Below are positions 1 through 8,475 of a stretch of 64,000 nt of DNA, piece after piece. Under the pieces are notes generated by a model. The model made no database searches and was not told where the DNA came from. It saw only the letters and a list, made by a program, of their open reading frames with translations. The stretch's first letter is position 1; every line of letters starts with the position of its first letter. The stretch spans positions 38,220 through 102,219 of the forward strand of contig WNDQ01000007.1 in NCBI GenBank assembly GCA_009912175.1, read 5' to 3'. The translations under genes were made by a program, and so were the position numbers. The DNA comes from Paracidovorax wautersii. GTDB lineage: Bacteria; Pseudomonadota; Gammaproteobacteria; Burkholderiales; Burkholderiaceae_C.

Positions 1-33
1 GCCGTGCAGCGCTTCGGCGCGGTGATCGAGTAA
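1..33 (+). CDS. C-terminal end of an unidentified protein (partial)
   Basis: Frame 1 reads ten residues, AVQRFGAVIE, and then a TAA stop at 31-33. The rest lies outside the window. Bug-type receptors often end in a similar Arg-Phe/Trp-Gly-x-Val-Ile stretch, so a receptor is possible, but ten residues are too few to name a family. The next gene begins 28 bases downstream on the same strand, so the two are probably co-transcribed. Confidence 0.4.
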   Translation, partial: AVQRFGAVIE

Positions 34-61
34 GAACCTGTTCTAAACAAGGACAACGACG

Positions 62-1225
62 ATGATGACGACCAACGATGCCAACTTCGTGGGGTTGCCG
101 CCCGCCGTGGCAAGCCACGTGACGCAGACGCGGGAATTCTTCCAGGCGCTGGACAACTTCACCCGCACGTTCGCGTTCCGCCAGGGCGACCGCGTGCTGC
201 TCCTGACCGATCCGCTGCTCGACCCGCGTGTGACGCAGGCCATCAGCGGCCATGCCCAGGCGCGCGGCGCGACCGTGCGCCAGCTGATGGAATCGAGCTC
301 GCGCGTCGAACAGATCCCGGACGAAGCCAAAGCGCTGCTGGAACAGGCCACGTTCGTGGTCTCCACCTGGTTCTGCTCGATCATCGATCCTTACGCCATC
401 GCGCTGCGCCGCCAGGGCCAGCGCTGGGTGAAGATCACCTACTTTCGCAACCTCGATCTGCTGCACACGCCGCAGGCGCGTTTCCCCATCGACCTGGTGG
501 GCGAACTCACGCGGGCCACCGCCGCGCGTTATCCCAAAGGCGAGGCGTTCGACCTTCATTTCACGGACGAACGCGGCAGCGACTTCCGCATCCACTTCAC
601 GCCCGAGATGCGCGAGAACCTGCTGGCCACCAACCGCTGGCGCGGCCGCATGGGCGCCGATGAAGACGGCTGCTATGTGCATTACCTGGCGTCGCACGGC
701 CCCAACCTGTGGGACCACAACGCCGTCAGGAACGACCTGTCGGTGCCCACACGCATGGGCGGCGTGCTCTACCCGCAATGGGCGGTCGGCTTCGCGCGGC
801 CCTTCGCGGAGCGCATCGGCGTGCACTTCGACGGCGAATATGTCTCCCGGGTCGACGGTGAGTCGAACGAGGCCCGCATCCTGCGCGACATGCTGATCGG
901 CGGCCGCATGATCGAAGGCGGCGGCTGCGGCTTCAACCCGAAGGCGCCGCGCCACAACGTGTACCCCGCCGGCTCCAACGCCCCGGGCGCGCTGCACTTT
1001 GGCATCGACCTCGTGAAACCCGCCGACTACATCCGGCGCACCATGCCGGACTGGGAAGAGCCACCGGTCCACGTGGACCTGGTCACGCTGGACGCCACCG
1101 TGAAGGCCGGCGACCAACTGCTGATCGACCAAGGTTTTCTCTGCGCGCTGCGGGACCCCGAAGTGGTCCAGGCCGCCGCCCGTTTTGGTGATCCCGTGGC
1201 ACTGCTGGAGGCGGGCGTCGACTGA
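62..1225 (+). CDS. M29 / 2,5-dihydroxypyridine dioxygenase (NicX)-superfamily protein
   Basis: A 387-residue soluble protein with no signal peptide; AAGGA lies about ten bases before the ATG. Seen: the C-terminal third has PPVHVDL with His337-x-Asp339, which lines up with the His-x-Asp iron ligands of NicX, and an upstream segment EGGGCGFNPKA at about 285-295 that matches the NicX segment carrying its first iron histidine. In this protein that histidine position is glycine. Known: the superfamily includes M29 aminopeptidases and the Fe(II) 2,5-dihydroxypyridine ring-opening dioxygenase. Inferred: as first gene of a ring-hydroxylation operon it could act on a ring or a ring-derived amide. A leucyl aminopeptidase-like label is the alternative. 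The fold is fairly sure; the reaction is not. Confidence 0.6.
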   Translation: MMTTNDANFVGLPPAVASHVTQTREFFQALDNFTRTFAFRQGDRVLLLTDPLLDPRVTQAISGHAQARGATVRQLMESSSRVEQIPDEAKALLEQATFVVSTWFCSIIDPYAIALRRQGQRWVKITYFRNLDLLHTPQARFPIDLVGELTRATAARYPKGEAFDLHFTDERGSDFRIHFTPEMRENLLATNRWRGRMGADEDGCYVHYLASHGPNLWDHNAVRNDLSVPTRMGGVLYPQWAVGFARPFAERIGVHFDGEYVSRVDGESNEARILRDMLIGGRMIEGGGCGFNPKAPRHNVYPAGSNAPGALHFGIDLVKPADYIRRTMPDWEEPPVHVDLVTLDATVKAGDQLLIDQGFLCALRDPEVVQAAARFGDPVALLEAGVD

Positions 1226-1298
1226 GCACACGGCTGCAGCGCCATCCCCCCGCGAGCGCCCGCCTCACAAGGGTTTTCTATTTTTTTGTCCTTTTTTT

Positions 1299-1312
1299 GT
1301 TAGATCTATAAC
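1299..1312. promoter_or_regulatory. AT-rich intergenic stretch with possible operator
   Basis: The gap between the NicX-like gene and the receptor gene (1226-1356) holds an AT-rich block that stands out from the GC-rich surroundings. Inside it, GTTAGATCTATAAC contains the perfect 8-bp palindrome TAGATCTA. GTTAGA also occurs, on the opposite strand, just before the marR start. It may be a MarR binding site or part of a promoter for the receptor-to-dehydrogenase genes. This is suggestive only. Confidence 0.25.
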
Positions 1313-1356
1313 ATTCAAAAACAACCGCACCACCCCGCACGTCCCCGGAGACAACC

Positions 1357-2367
1357 ATGACTCACCCCCTCCAGCAAGGCCGCCGCCGCGGCCCGCTCGC
1401 CGCCCTCCTGGCGCTCGCCGGCTCGCTTGCCCTGGTGGCGGGATCGGCCCAGGCGCAAGGCAGCCCGTCACCCTTTCCGTCCCAGCCGATCCGCTTCATC
1501 GTTCCCTATGCCGCGGGCGGCCTGCCCGACACGGTCGCCCGGGTCATCGCGCAGCAGATCTCGCCCGGCCTGGGCCAGCCGGTGGTCGTCGAGAACAAGC
1601 CCGGCGCCAACGGCGTCGTGGCCGCGCAGGCCTTGATGGGCAGTCCGCGCGACGGCCACACCTACCTCGTCACGGACGGCTCGATGCTGTCCATCAACCC
1701 GGCGCTCTACAAGAACCTGGCCTACGACCCGCAGCGCGACTTCACGCCGGTCTCGCTCATCGCCACCTCGCCGCTGTTCCTGGCCACCAGCAGCACGACC
1801 GGCATCCGCTCGCTGCAGGACTTCGTGCAGAAGGCGCGGAGCGAGCCCGGCCGCCTGAACTACGGCTCCTCAGGCATCGGCAGCAGCCACCACCTGACGA
1901 TGGAGGCCATGACCGCCGCCCTGCACCTGCAGCTGGCGCACGTGCCGTTCCGCGGTTCGGGCCAGCCCGTGCCCGCGCTGGTCGGCGGCCAGGTCGACGT
2001 CATCTTTGCCGCCTTGCCCTCGCTTTCCGGCTTTGCCGAACAGGGGCGCGTGCGCATCCTGGCCACCAACGCCGGCAAACGCTCGGCGCTGGCCCCGGGC
2101 GTCCCGGCCATCGCCGAGCTGATCCCGGACTTCAACTTCGCCGTCACCGTCGGCGCGCTCGCGGCCACGGGCGTGCCGGCCGACGCCATCCAGAAGGTCA
2201 GCGCCGAGATCGCCAAGGCCACCCATCAGCCAGCCACGATCGAGCAGTTCCACAAGCTGGGCATCGAGCTGGTCGGCGGCTCGCCGCAAGCCTATGCGCA
2301 GGCCATCGACGACGAGCGTCGGCGCTACGAGGGCGTGATCAAGGCCGTCGGCCTGAGCGCGCCCTGA
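1357..2367 (+). CDS. Bug-family tripartite tricarboxylate transporter substrate-binding protein
   Basis: A 336-residue periplasmic receptor. A signal peptide covers about residues 1-33 (basic start, Leu/Ala-rich core, cleavage after GSAQA). The mature part has the Bug signature: PIRFIVPYAAGG and a GANGVVAAQALM segment, followed by the Tyr-Gly-Ser-Ser-Gly ligand-binding region. Bug proteins bind carboxylates for TctAB-type transporters or act as sensors. It sits 30 bases before the Rieske oxygenase gene, so it probably captures the aromatic acid degraded by this operon, much as TphC does for terephthalate. No TctAB pair is adjacent; the only one in the window is at 36771-38786. The ATG is preceded by GGAGACAACC, a good ribosome site. 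Confidence 0.9.
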   Translation: MTHPLQQGRRRGPLAALLALAGSLALVAGSAQAQGSPSPFPSQPIRFIVPYAAGGLPDTVARVIAQQISPGLGQPVVVENKPGANGVVAAQALMGSPRDGHTYLVTDGSMLSINPALYKNLAYDPQRDFTPVSLIATSPLFLATSSTTGIRSLQDFVQKARSEPGRLNYGSSGIGSSHHLTMEAMTAALHLQLAHVPFRGSGQPVPALVGGQVDVIFAALPSLSGFAEQGRVRILATNAGKRSALAPGVPAIAELIPDFNFAVTVGALAATGVPADAIQKVSAEIAKATHQPATIEQFHKLGIELVGGSPQAYAQAIDDERRRYEGVIKAVGLSAP

Positions 2368-2397
2368 CATTCATCACACACGCCAGGAGAAAACCGC

Positions 2398-3720
2398 ATG
2401 CTGACCCCCGAAGAAAACGATCTGCTGTGCCGCGTCGAAGGCCAGGCCCCCATGGGCCAGCTCATGCGCCGGCACTGGCTGCCCATCTGCCTGACCGAAG
2501 AGGTGAGCGAGCCCGACGGCAACCCCGTCAAGGCCCGCATCCTGGGCGAGGACCTGGTGGTGTTTCGCGACACCGAGGGCCGCGTGGGCGTGATGGACGA
2601 ATACTGCCCGCACCGCCGCGTCTCGCTGGTCTACGGGCGCAACGAGGAATGCGGCCTGCGCTGCCTCTACCACGGCTGGAAGATGGACGTCGCGGGCAAC
2701 GTCATCGAGATGGTCTCGGAGCCGGCCGCCAGCACCATGCACGAGAAGGTCAAACACCGGGCCTACAAGGTGCACGAGTGGGGCGGCATGGTGTGGGCCT
2801 ACATGGGCCCGCAGGACGACGTTCCGGCGTTCACGCCACCGCCCTGGGCACCGACCGCCGACACCCGCGTCTCGATCGCCAAGGTGCTGATTCCCTGCAA
2901 CTGGGCGCAGATCCTCGAAGGCGCGATCGACTCGGCGCACAGCTCCAGCCTGCACTCATCGGACTTCGTGCCGGCGCGCGTGAGCAGCGCCGAAGCGACC
3001 GACAAGAACTGGCTGCGCCCGTCGACCGACAAGGCCCCGCGCCTGCAGCTCCACCGCACGCCCTACGGTTTCCGCTACGCCGCGATCCGCCGCCCGATCA
3101 CCAACGCGGCGCAGAACGACTACGTGCGCTCGACGGTGTTCGTGGCACCGGGCACCGTGCTCATCCCGCCCAACAACCTCTACAACGTCGCCAACGTCAA
3201 CGTCCCCATGGACGACACCCACACGGTCTTCTACTTCCTGGCCTGGGGCGACCCGGCCACCACCCCCGAGACCGAAACCTGGCGCCGTTTCCTGGGCACC
3301 AGCGTGGGCAAGGACCTCGACGAACGCTACCAGCCCTACCGCAACGCCGACAACCGTTTCTGGCAGGACCGCCAGGCCATGAAGGCCGGCAACTTCACCG
3401 GCATCCAGGGCTTTCCCAACCAGGACATCGCGATGTGGGTGACGATGGGGCCGATCGCCGACCGCAGCGAAGACCGGCTCGGCGCCAGCGACCTGGCCAT
3501 CGTCGAATTCCGCAAGCAGATGGTCGAGGCCGTGCAGGACTTCCAGCGCGGCGCGGCCGCCATCGGCTCGGGCGACCAGCGCGTTCCCGCCGGCGTCTGC
3601 TCGTTCCAGGCCATCGTGCCCAAGAGCGAAGACTGGCGCGACTTCAAGGCCAGCCCGGTCGGCCGCGCGCCGCTGCAGCACGACCCCGAGCTCGACGCCA
3701 ACTACCAGATCCCCGCCTGA
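2398..3720 (+). CDS. Rieske aromatic ring-hydroxylating oxygenase, large subunit (phthalate 4,5-dioxygenase-like)
   Basis: A 440-residue oxygenase component. Rieske [2Fe-2S] ligands are visible as Cys70-x-His72 and Cys89-x2-His92. The mononuclear iron site is seen in EGAIDSAHSSSLH: Asp178 bridges, and His181 and His186 bind iron. These are the positions I recall for phthalate dioxygenase. The likely third iron ligand is the Asp of NQD at about 343. Size fits the phthalate dioxygenase group, which has no small subunit. It would use electrons from the reductase encoded at 4761 to dihydroxylate an aromatic carboxylate. The neighbouring decarboxylase and dehydrogenase homologues support a phthalate-like substrate; related substrates such as pyridine dicarboxylates or demethylated ethers cannot be excluded. 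Confidence 0.88.
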   Translation: MLTPEENDLLCRVEGQAPMGQLMRRHWLPICLTEEVSEPDGNPVKARILGEDLVVFRDTEGRVGVMDEYCPHRRVSLVYGRNEECGLRCLYHGWKMDVAGNVIEMVSEPAASTMHEKVKHRAYKVHEWGGMVWAYMGPQDDVPAFTPPPWAPTADTRVSIAKVLIPCNWAQILEGAIDSAHSSSLHSSDFVPARVSSAEATDKNWLRPSTDKAPRLQLHRTPYGFRYAAIRRPITNAAQNDYVRSTVFVAPGTVLIPPNNLYNVANVNVPMDDTHTVFYFLAWGDPATTPETETWRRFLGTSVGKDLDERYQPYRNADNRFWQDRQAMKAGNFTGIQGFPNQDIAMWVTMGPIADRSEDRLGASDLAIVEFRKQMVEAVQDFQRGAAAIGSGDQRVPAGVCSFQAIVPKSEDWRDFKASPVGRAPLQHDPELDANYQIPA

Positions 3721-3740
3721 CCCACGCCCACGCCAACACC

Positions 3741-4730
3741 ATGTCCAAACTGCCCCTGTCCATCGCCATCGGCGACTACGACCGCACCCGCGCGCTGCAC
3801 GACGGCGCCGTCCAGATCGACGGCGTCGATCCGACCTACATGCTGCTCAACCCCGAGGAGATGTTCTTCCGCGCCTTCCGCTACCGCGACTTCGACGTGA
3901 GCGAGCTGTCGTTCTCCAGCTACCTGGTCAAGCACGCCAGCGGCGACTGCCCCTACATCGCGATCCCGGTCTTTCTCTCGCGCGCCTTCCGGCACACCGC
4001 GCTGTACGCGCGCCGCGACCGGATCCGGCGCCCCGAGGACCTCAAGGGCAAACGCATCGGCATTCCGGAATACCAGCTCACGGCCAACGTGTGGGCGCGC
4101 GCCATCCTGGCCGACGACTACGGCGTGCACCCCTCGGACGTGACATGGGTGCGCGGCGGCATCGACCAGCCTGGCCGCGCCGAGAAGATCGGGCTGCAAC
4201 TGCCGCCCGGCGTCACCATGGTCGACACCCCCGCAAACACGACGATTTCCGACCTGCTCGACCGCGGCGAGATCGACGGCTTCATGGCGCCGCGCGCACC
4301 CTTCGGCGCCGCCCGCCACAACCCCGACGTCGGCTGGCTGTTCGACGACCCGACGGCCGTGGCCAAGGACTACTACCGGCGCACGCAGATCTTCCCCATC
4401 ATGCATGTGCTGGGCGTGCGCAAGACCCTGGCCGCGCAGCACCCCTGGCTGCCCGGCGCGCTGCTCAAGGCCTTCTCGCAGTCCAAGGCCGCCGCGCTCG
4501 ACAAGCTGGCCGACACCTCGGCCACCAAGGTCACGCTGCCTTTCGTCGAAGAACAACTCAAGGCCGCGCGCGAGGCCATGGGCGAGGACTACTGGTCCTA
4601 TGGCGTGGCCGGCAACCTGCCGACGCTGGAGGCCTTCACGCGCCACCACCACGCCCAGGGACTATCGGCGCGGCACGTGCCCGTGGCCGAACTGTTCCAC
4701 CCGAGCACCTACGAAACCTACAAGATCTGA
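3741..4730 (+). CDS. 4,5-dihydroxyphthalate decarboxylase-like protein (periplasmic-binding fold)
   Basis: A 329-residue protein resembling Pht5/OphC, which removes one carboxyl group from 4,5-dihydroxyphthalate to give protocatechuate. It has the solute-binding-protein fold typical of that enzyme (LKGKRIGIPEYQ, then NTTISDLLDRGEIDGF) but no signal peptide, so it is cytoplasmic. The start at 3741 gives the family N-terminus MSKLPLSIAIGDYDRT; the frame stays open upstream but overlaps other genes. It lies 20 bases after the oxygenase gene and 30 before the reductase gene. Order here is oxygenase, decarboxylase, reductase, dehydrogenase, a rearrangement of the classical pht set. Confidence 0.82.
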   Translation: MSKLPLSIAIGDYDRTRALHDGAVQIDGVDPTYMLLNPEEMFFRAFRYRDFDVSELSFSSYLVKHASGDCPYIAIPVFLSRAFRHTALYARRDRIRRPEDLKGKRIGIPEYQLTANVWARAILADDYGVHPSDVTWVRGGIDQPGRAEKIGLQLPPGVTMVDTPANTTISDLLDRGEIDGFMAPRAPFGAARHNPDVGWLFDDPTAVAKDYYRRTQIFPIMHVLGVRKTLAAQHPWLPGALLKAFSQSKAAALDKLADTSATKVTLPFVEEQLKAAREAMGEDYWSYGVAGNLPTLEAFTRHHHAQGLSARHVPVAELFHPSTYETYKI

Positions 4731-4760
4731 CCGGCCGGGCACGCCCGCTGGAACAACCCC

Positions 4761-5730
4761 ATGACCGACCCGGCCCATGACACCGCCCACTGGATGCCGC
4801 TGCGCATCGCCGCCATCACCGACGCCGCGCAAGGCATCCGCTCGTTCGAGCTGGTGCACCCGCAGGGGCTCGAACTGCCGCCGTTCACGCCCGGCTCGCA
4901 CGTGCAGGTGCAAGTGCCCAGCGGCACGCTGCGCAAGTACTCGCTGTGCAACAGCGCCGAAGAACGCCACCGCTACGTCATCACCGTCAAGCGCGAGGCG
5001 CAGGGGCGCGGCGGCTCGGTCAGCCTGGTCGACCAGGCGCGTGTGGGCGACACCCTGCCGATCTCCGAGCCCGACAACGCCTTTGCGCTGGTCGAGCGCC
5101 CCGGCAGCCTGACCTTCATCGCCGGCGGCATCGGCATCACACCCATCCTGTCCATGATCCGCGCCTTCGGCGAACTGCCGCCCGTGCCCTGGAAGCTCTA
5201 CTACCTGGGCCGCCATCCCGAGACCACGGCCTTCCTGGACGAACTGGGCGATCCGGGCCTGCGGTCCCAGGTCCGCATCCACCACAGCCACGGCGATCCG
5301 GCTCGCGCGTTCGATCTGTGGCCCGTGCTCGAGAAACCCGACCGCGGCCACGTCTACTGCTGCGGCTCGCGCCGCCTGATGGAGGCGGTGCGAGGCATGA
5401 CGGGCCACTGGTCGCCCTCACGCATCCACTTCGAGAGCTTTCTTGAAGGCGGCGGCCAGCAGCCCGACGACCAGCCGTTCACCGTGCACCTCGCACGATC
5501 AGGCCTGCGGCTGGACGTGCCGGTGGGCCAGTCGATTCTTTCGGTGCTGCGCGCAGCCGGCGTGCACGTCGGCCATTCGTGCGAAAGCGGCACCTGCGGT
5601 TCATGCCGCACCCGCCTGCTCGAAGGCAGCGCCGACCACCGCGACATGGTGCTCATGCCCGACGAGCAGGACAGCCAGATCATGGTCTGCGTCTCGCGCG
5701 CGCGGCGGGCCCCTCGTGCTCGACCTCTGA
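4761..5730 (+). CDS. Phthalate dioxygenase-type reductase (FMN/NAD/2Fe-2S), apparent frameshift near its C-terminus
   Basis: Domains in order: flavin-binding barrel (RKYSLCNS, about 60), NAD-binding domain (FIAGGIGITPILSMI, about 120) and a C-terminal plant-type ferredoxin with CESGTCGSC plus a fourth Cys near the end. It passes electrons from NADH to the Rieske oxygenase. The start frame runs correctly to VCVSRAR at about 5705 and then leaves the family sequence. The expected tail GGPLVLDL with a TGA at 5728-5730 is in another frame. The slip falls in a CG dinucleotide run at about 5695-5706, and one missing CG pair would explain it. Without a shift the start frame stays open to 6911 across the next gene. 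Could be sequence error or a real lesion. Confidence 0.8.
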
Positions 5731-5748
5731 ATCCAAGGAACCCCAACC

Positions 5749-6936
5749 ATGGCCTATCCTGCACCGTTGCGCCTGGGCGTCTGCGGGCTCTGGCGAGCCT
5801 TCTCGCTCATGCTGCCCACCTTGCTCGGCGACCCGCGCGTGACGCTGGCTGCCGCCTGCGATCCGCGCGAGCAGGCGCGTGCGCAGTTCGCGCGCGACTT
5901 CGACGCACCCGTCCACGACAGCATCGAAGCACTCGCGCAAGACCCCGGCGTCGAGGTCATCTACGTCGCCAGCCCGCACCAATTCCACGCCGAGCACGTT
6001 GCCGTCGCCGCCGCGCACGGCAAACACGTGCTGGTGGAAAAGCCCATGGCGCTGAGCCTGGCCGAATGCGACGCCATGATCGCGGCCTGCCAGTCGGCCT
6101 CGGTCCACCTGCTGGTCGGGCATTGCCACAGTTTCGACACGCCTTATCTGCGGACGCGCGAACTGATTGCCAGCGGCCGCTTCGGCGCGGTCACGATGGT
6201 GCATGCGCTCAACTACACCGACTACCTGATGCGGCCGCGCCGCCCCGAAGAGCTCGACACCCGCGCGGGTGGCGGCGCCGTCTTCAGCCAGGCCGCGCAT
6301 CACGTCGACGTCGTGCGTCTGCTGGCGGGATCGCGCGCGACACGCCTGCGCAGCGCCCTCGGCAACTGGGACCGCCAGCGGCCGACCGAAGGCGCCTACA
6401 GCGCCCTGCTGTGGTTCGAGGGCGGCGCGCACGCCAGCCTGAGCTACAGCGGCTACGCGCATTTCGATTCCGACGAATGGATGGACGGCATCGGCGAAAT
6501 GGGTCAGCCCAAGGACCCTCAAGACTACGGCGCCGCGCGCCGGCGCCTGGCGGCCATCGGCTCGCCCGCCGCCGAGGCGCAGCTCAAGGCCGACGGCACC
6601 TACGGCGGCAGCGTCTACCGCCCGCCCGGCGCCCGCACGCTCGCCGCGCCCGCGCACCAGCACTTCGGCCCCATCGTGGTGTCCTGCGAACAGGCCGACC
6701 TGCGCCCGACTCCGCACGGGGTCTGGCTCTATGCGAACGAGCGGCGGGACTTCATCCCCTGCGCCGCGCCAGCGGTGCCGCGCCAGGAGGTGATCGACGA
6801 ACTGATCGGCGCCCTGCGGCACGGCCAGCCCATCCTGCACAGCGGCGCCTGGGCCAAGGCCACGCTGGAGATCTGCCTGGCCATGCTGGCCTCGGGCCAC
6901 GGCGATCATGACGTCGCCCTGCAGCACCAGGTGTGA
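5749..6936 (+). CDS. Gfo/Idh/MocA-family oxidoreductase (cis-4,5-dihydrodiol-phthalate dehydrogenase-like)
   Basis: A 395-residue NAD(P)-dependent dehydrogenase. The Rossmann start is [10 protein letters not shown], with Trp where the family normally has Gly. The catalytic Lys motif [10 protein letters not shown] is at about 95-105, and a His-rich segment AHQHFGPIV follows in the C-terminal half. Pht4/OphB, which oxidises the cis-dihydrodiol of phthalate, belongs to this family and has nearly this length, unlike the SDR dihydrodiol dehydrogenases of other pathways. It starts 18 bases after the reductase stop. Together with the oxygenase, reductase and decarboxylase it completes a four-enzyme route from a phthalate-like acid to a protocatechuate-like catechol. 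Confidence 0.8.
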   Translation: MAYPAPLRLGVCGLWRAFSLMLPTLLGDPRVTLAAACDPREQARAQFARDFDAPVHDSIEALAQDPGVEVIYVASPHQFHAEHVAVAAAHGKHVLVEKPMALSLAECDAMIAACQSASVHLLVGHCHSFDTPYLRTRELIASGRFGAVTMVHALNYTDYLMRPRRPEELDTRAGGGAVFSQAAHHVDVVRLLAGSRATRLRSALGNWDRQRPTEGAYSALLWFEGGAHASLSYSGYAHFDSDEWMDGIGEMGQPKDPQDYGAARRRLAAIGSPAAEAQLKADGTYGGSVYRPPGARTLAAPAHQHFGPIVVSCEQADLRPTPHGVWLYANERRDFIPCAAPAVPRQEVIDELIGALRHGQPILHSGAWAKATLEICLAMLASGHGDHDVALQHQV

Positions 6937-6984
6937 CCACGGCCGCACACCAGGCCTTCGGCTATATTCTCAGCGGTCTAACGA

Positions 6985-7554
6985 ATGGCTCGACACGCGA
7001 CGACGCACATGACCTCGAAGGAAACCCTCAAGATACTCGACCACTGGCGCGAGGCCGTGCCCGACGACCGCCTGGCCCACCTGATCAAGGACGCCACACG
7101 CGCCCTGGTGCGCGGCCTGCAGTTGCGGCTAGTCGAGCACAACGTCTCGTTCGGCCACTGGACCTTTCTGCGCATCCTCTGGGAGCGGGACGGACTCACG
7201 CAGCGCGAACTCAGCGAGCAGGCCGGTGTGATGGAGCCCACCACCTTCGCGGCCATGAAGGCCATGGAAGCGCTGGGCTACATCGAGCGCAAGCACCTGC
7301 CCGGCAACAACAAGAACGTGCACGTGTTCCTGACACGGTCCGGCCGCGCGCTCAAGAAAAAACTGGTGCCGCTGGCCACCGAGGTCAACGAGATCGGTAC
7401 CCGCGGCCTGTCCGACGAGGACATCCAGACGGCGCGCCGGGTGCTGCTGGCCATCATCGGCAACATGGCCGACGACGAGGCCCGCGCCGAGGAAGAAGAC
7501 CGCCGCCTGCCCTCCACGCGCGAGCTGTCGCGGCGCATCAGCGCGGCCAATTAG
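6985..7554 (+). CDS. MarR-family transcriptional regulator
   Basis: A 189-residue winged-helix regulator. The DNA-binding part is seen as LTQRELSEQAGVMEPTTFAA (recognition helix, about 75-95), followed by the wing ERKHLPGNNKNVHVFLT. MarR proteins are dimers that usually repress catabolic genes and release DNA when they bind an aromatic acid or CoA ester. It follows the dehydrogenase gene on the same strand after 48 bases and probably controls this operon. A second ATG at 7009 would remove eight residues and is equally likely as start. Directly downstream is a hairpin repeat that could end transcription. Confidence 0.85.
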   Translation: MARHATTHMTSKETLKILDHWREAVPDDRLAHLIKDATRALVRGLQLRLVEHNVSFGHWTFLRILWERDGLTQRELSEQAGVMEPTTFAAMKAMEALGYIERKHLPGNNKNVHVFLTRSGRALKKKLVPLATEVNEIGTRGLSDEDIQTARRVLLAIIGNMADDEARAEEEDRRLPSTRELSRRISAAN

Positions 7555-7555
7555 C

Positions 7556-7605
7556 GCGTGTGATGCACTTTTTCCATGCCCGCGTGGAAAAAGTGCGCAA
7601 CACGC
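7556..7605. repeat. Short palindromic repeat; minimal copy of the 40248-40510 element
   Basis: Two 21-base arms (7556-7576 and 7585-7605) form an imperfect hairpin with three mismatches around an 8-base loop. The arms carry GCACTTTTTCCA and its complement. The same arm sequence bounds the large element at 40248-40510. It lies between two genes that converge (marR and the hydratase gene), so it could also act as a two-way terminator, although the T-runs lie inside the stem and not after it. Confidence 0.7.
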
Positions 7606-7616
7606 TCTAGGGCCTC

Positions 7617-8408
7617 TCAAAGCCCCGAAAAATCCGGCTTGCGTTTTTCCATGAAGGCCGTGAAGGCCTCGCGGGCGGCGGGGCCGGCCATGAGGCGGCC
7701 GAAGGACTCGCCCTCTTCCTGGATGCGGGCCTGCACGGCGTCGAGCTGGCTCTTTTTGAGCAGGCGTTTGGTCTCGATCAGCGAGGCCTGGGACTTGGCG
7801 GCGAGCTTGCGCGCCTGCGCCTGGGCGTAAGCATTGGCCCCGGTCGGCGGCAGCACGCGGTTGACCAGGCCGACTTCGAGCGCGGCCTCGGCCATGAAGG
7901 GCTCGCCCAGCAGCAGCGCCTCGGCCGCGCGGTGGTAGCCCAGCATCTGCGGCAACAGCAGGCTGGAGCCGGCCTCGGGGCAGACGCCCAGGTTCACGAA
8001 GGGCAGCGAGAAGGCGGCGTTGTCGCCCGCGTAGACCAGGTCGCAGTGCAGCAGCATGGTCGCGCCGACGCCCACGGCCGGACCGCAGACGGCCGCTACC
8101 AGCGGCTTGGGGAAGGAGGCCAGCGTGTGCAGGAAGGCGAACACGGGCCGGTCGGTGCTCGTGGCGTCGACCGCGCCGCTGGCGGCCGCCTGGCTGCGCG
8201 TGAGGAAGTCGCCGATGTCGTTGCCGGCGCAGAAAACGGTGGCGTCGCCCTGGATCACGACCACACGCACCGCGCTGTCGCTGGCCGCGCGGTCGAACGC
8301 TTCGGTCAGCGCCACGTACATCGCCTGTGTCAGCGAGTTCTTCTTGTCGATGCGGTTGAAGGTCAGCGTCAGAACGCCGTCGGTGAGATCTTGCAGAAGG
8401 TCGCTCAT
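7617..8408 (-). CDS. Enoyl-CoA hydratase/isomerase family protein
   Basis: A 263-residue crotonase-fold protein, last gene of the beta-oxidation operon. The oxyanion-hole segments are FCAGNDIGDF (about 70) and CGPAVGVGATML (about 115), and the acid residue lies in CPEAGSS, a pattern common in the isomerase-like branch. It would hydrate 2-enoyl-CoA or shift the double bond of 3-enoyl-CoA. The start at 8408 gives the normal N-terminus MSDLLQDLTDGVLTL; the frame is open further upstream with no family similarity. Its role beside the hydratase domain of the bifunctional protein at 10623 may be isomerisation of unsaturated chains. Confidence 0.85.
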   Translation of the reverse strand: MSDLLQDLTDGVLTLTFNRIDKKNSLTQAMYVALTEAFDRAASDSAVRVVVIQGDATVFCAGNDIGDFLTRSQAAASGAVDATSTDRPVFAFLHTLASFPKPLVAAVCGPAVGVGATMLLHCDLVYAGDNAAFSLPFVNLGVCPEAGSSLLLPQMLGYHRAAEALLLGEPFMAEAALEVGLVNRVLPPTGANAYAQAQARKLAAKSQASLIETKRLLKKSQLDAVQARIQEEGESFGRLMAGPAAREAFTAFMEKRKPDFSGL

Positions 8409-8475
8409 GGCGTGTTCTCGTCGGGTTTGCGGGAAACAATGGGGCCGCAAGTGTAGCGGCCTTGTCGAAGCGCGT

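Noticed and set aside
1185..3740. A long open plus-strand frame leading into the decarboxylase-like gene
   Set aside because: It overlaps the Bug and oxygenase genes out of frame and has Arg/Pro-rich low-complexity content typical of GC-rich shadow frames. Only the part from 3741 is family-like.
5731..6911. A 716-residue fusion of the reductase with a downstream extension
   Set aside because: After 5705 the frame is an Arg/Pro-rich shadow of the dehydrogenase gene. The true reductase tail is in the neighbouring frame, so a frameshift is the better reading.
7555..7610. A short peptide ending MHFFHARVEKVRNTL read across the hairpin
   Set aside because: It is the translation of the palindromic repeat, also seen at 40258, and is out of frame with marR. 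A repeat, not a gene.
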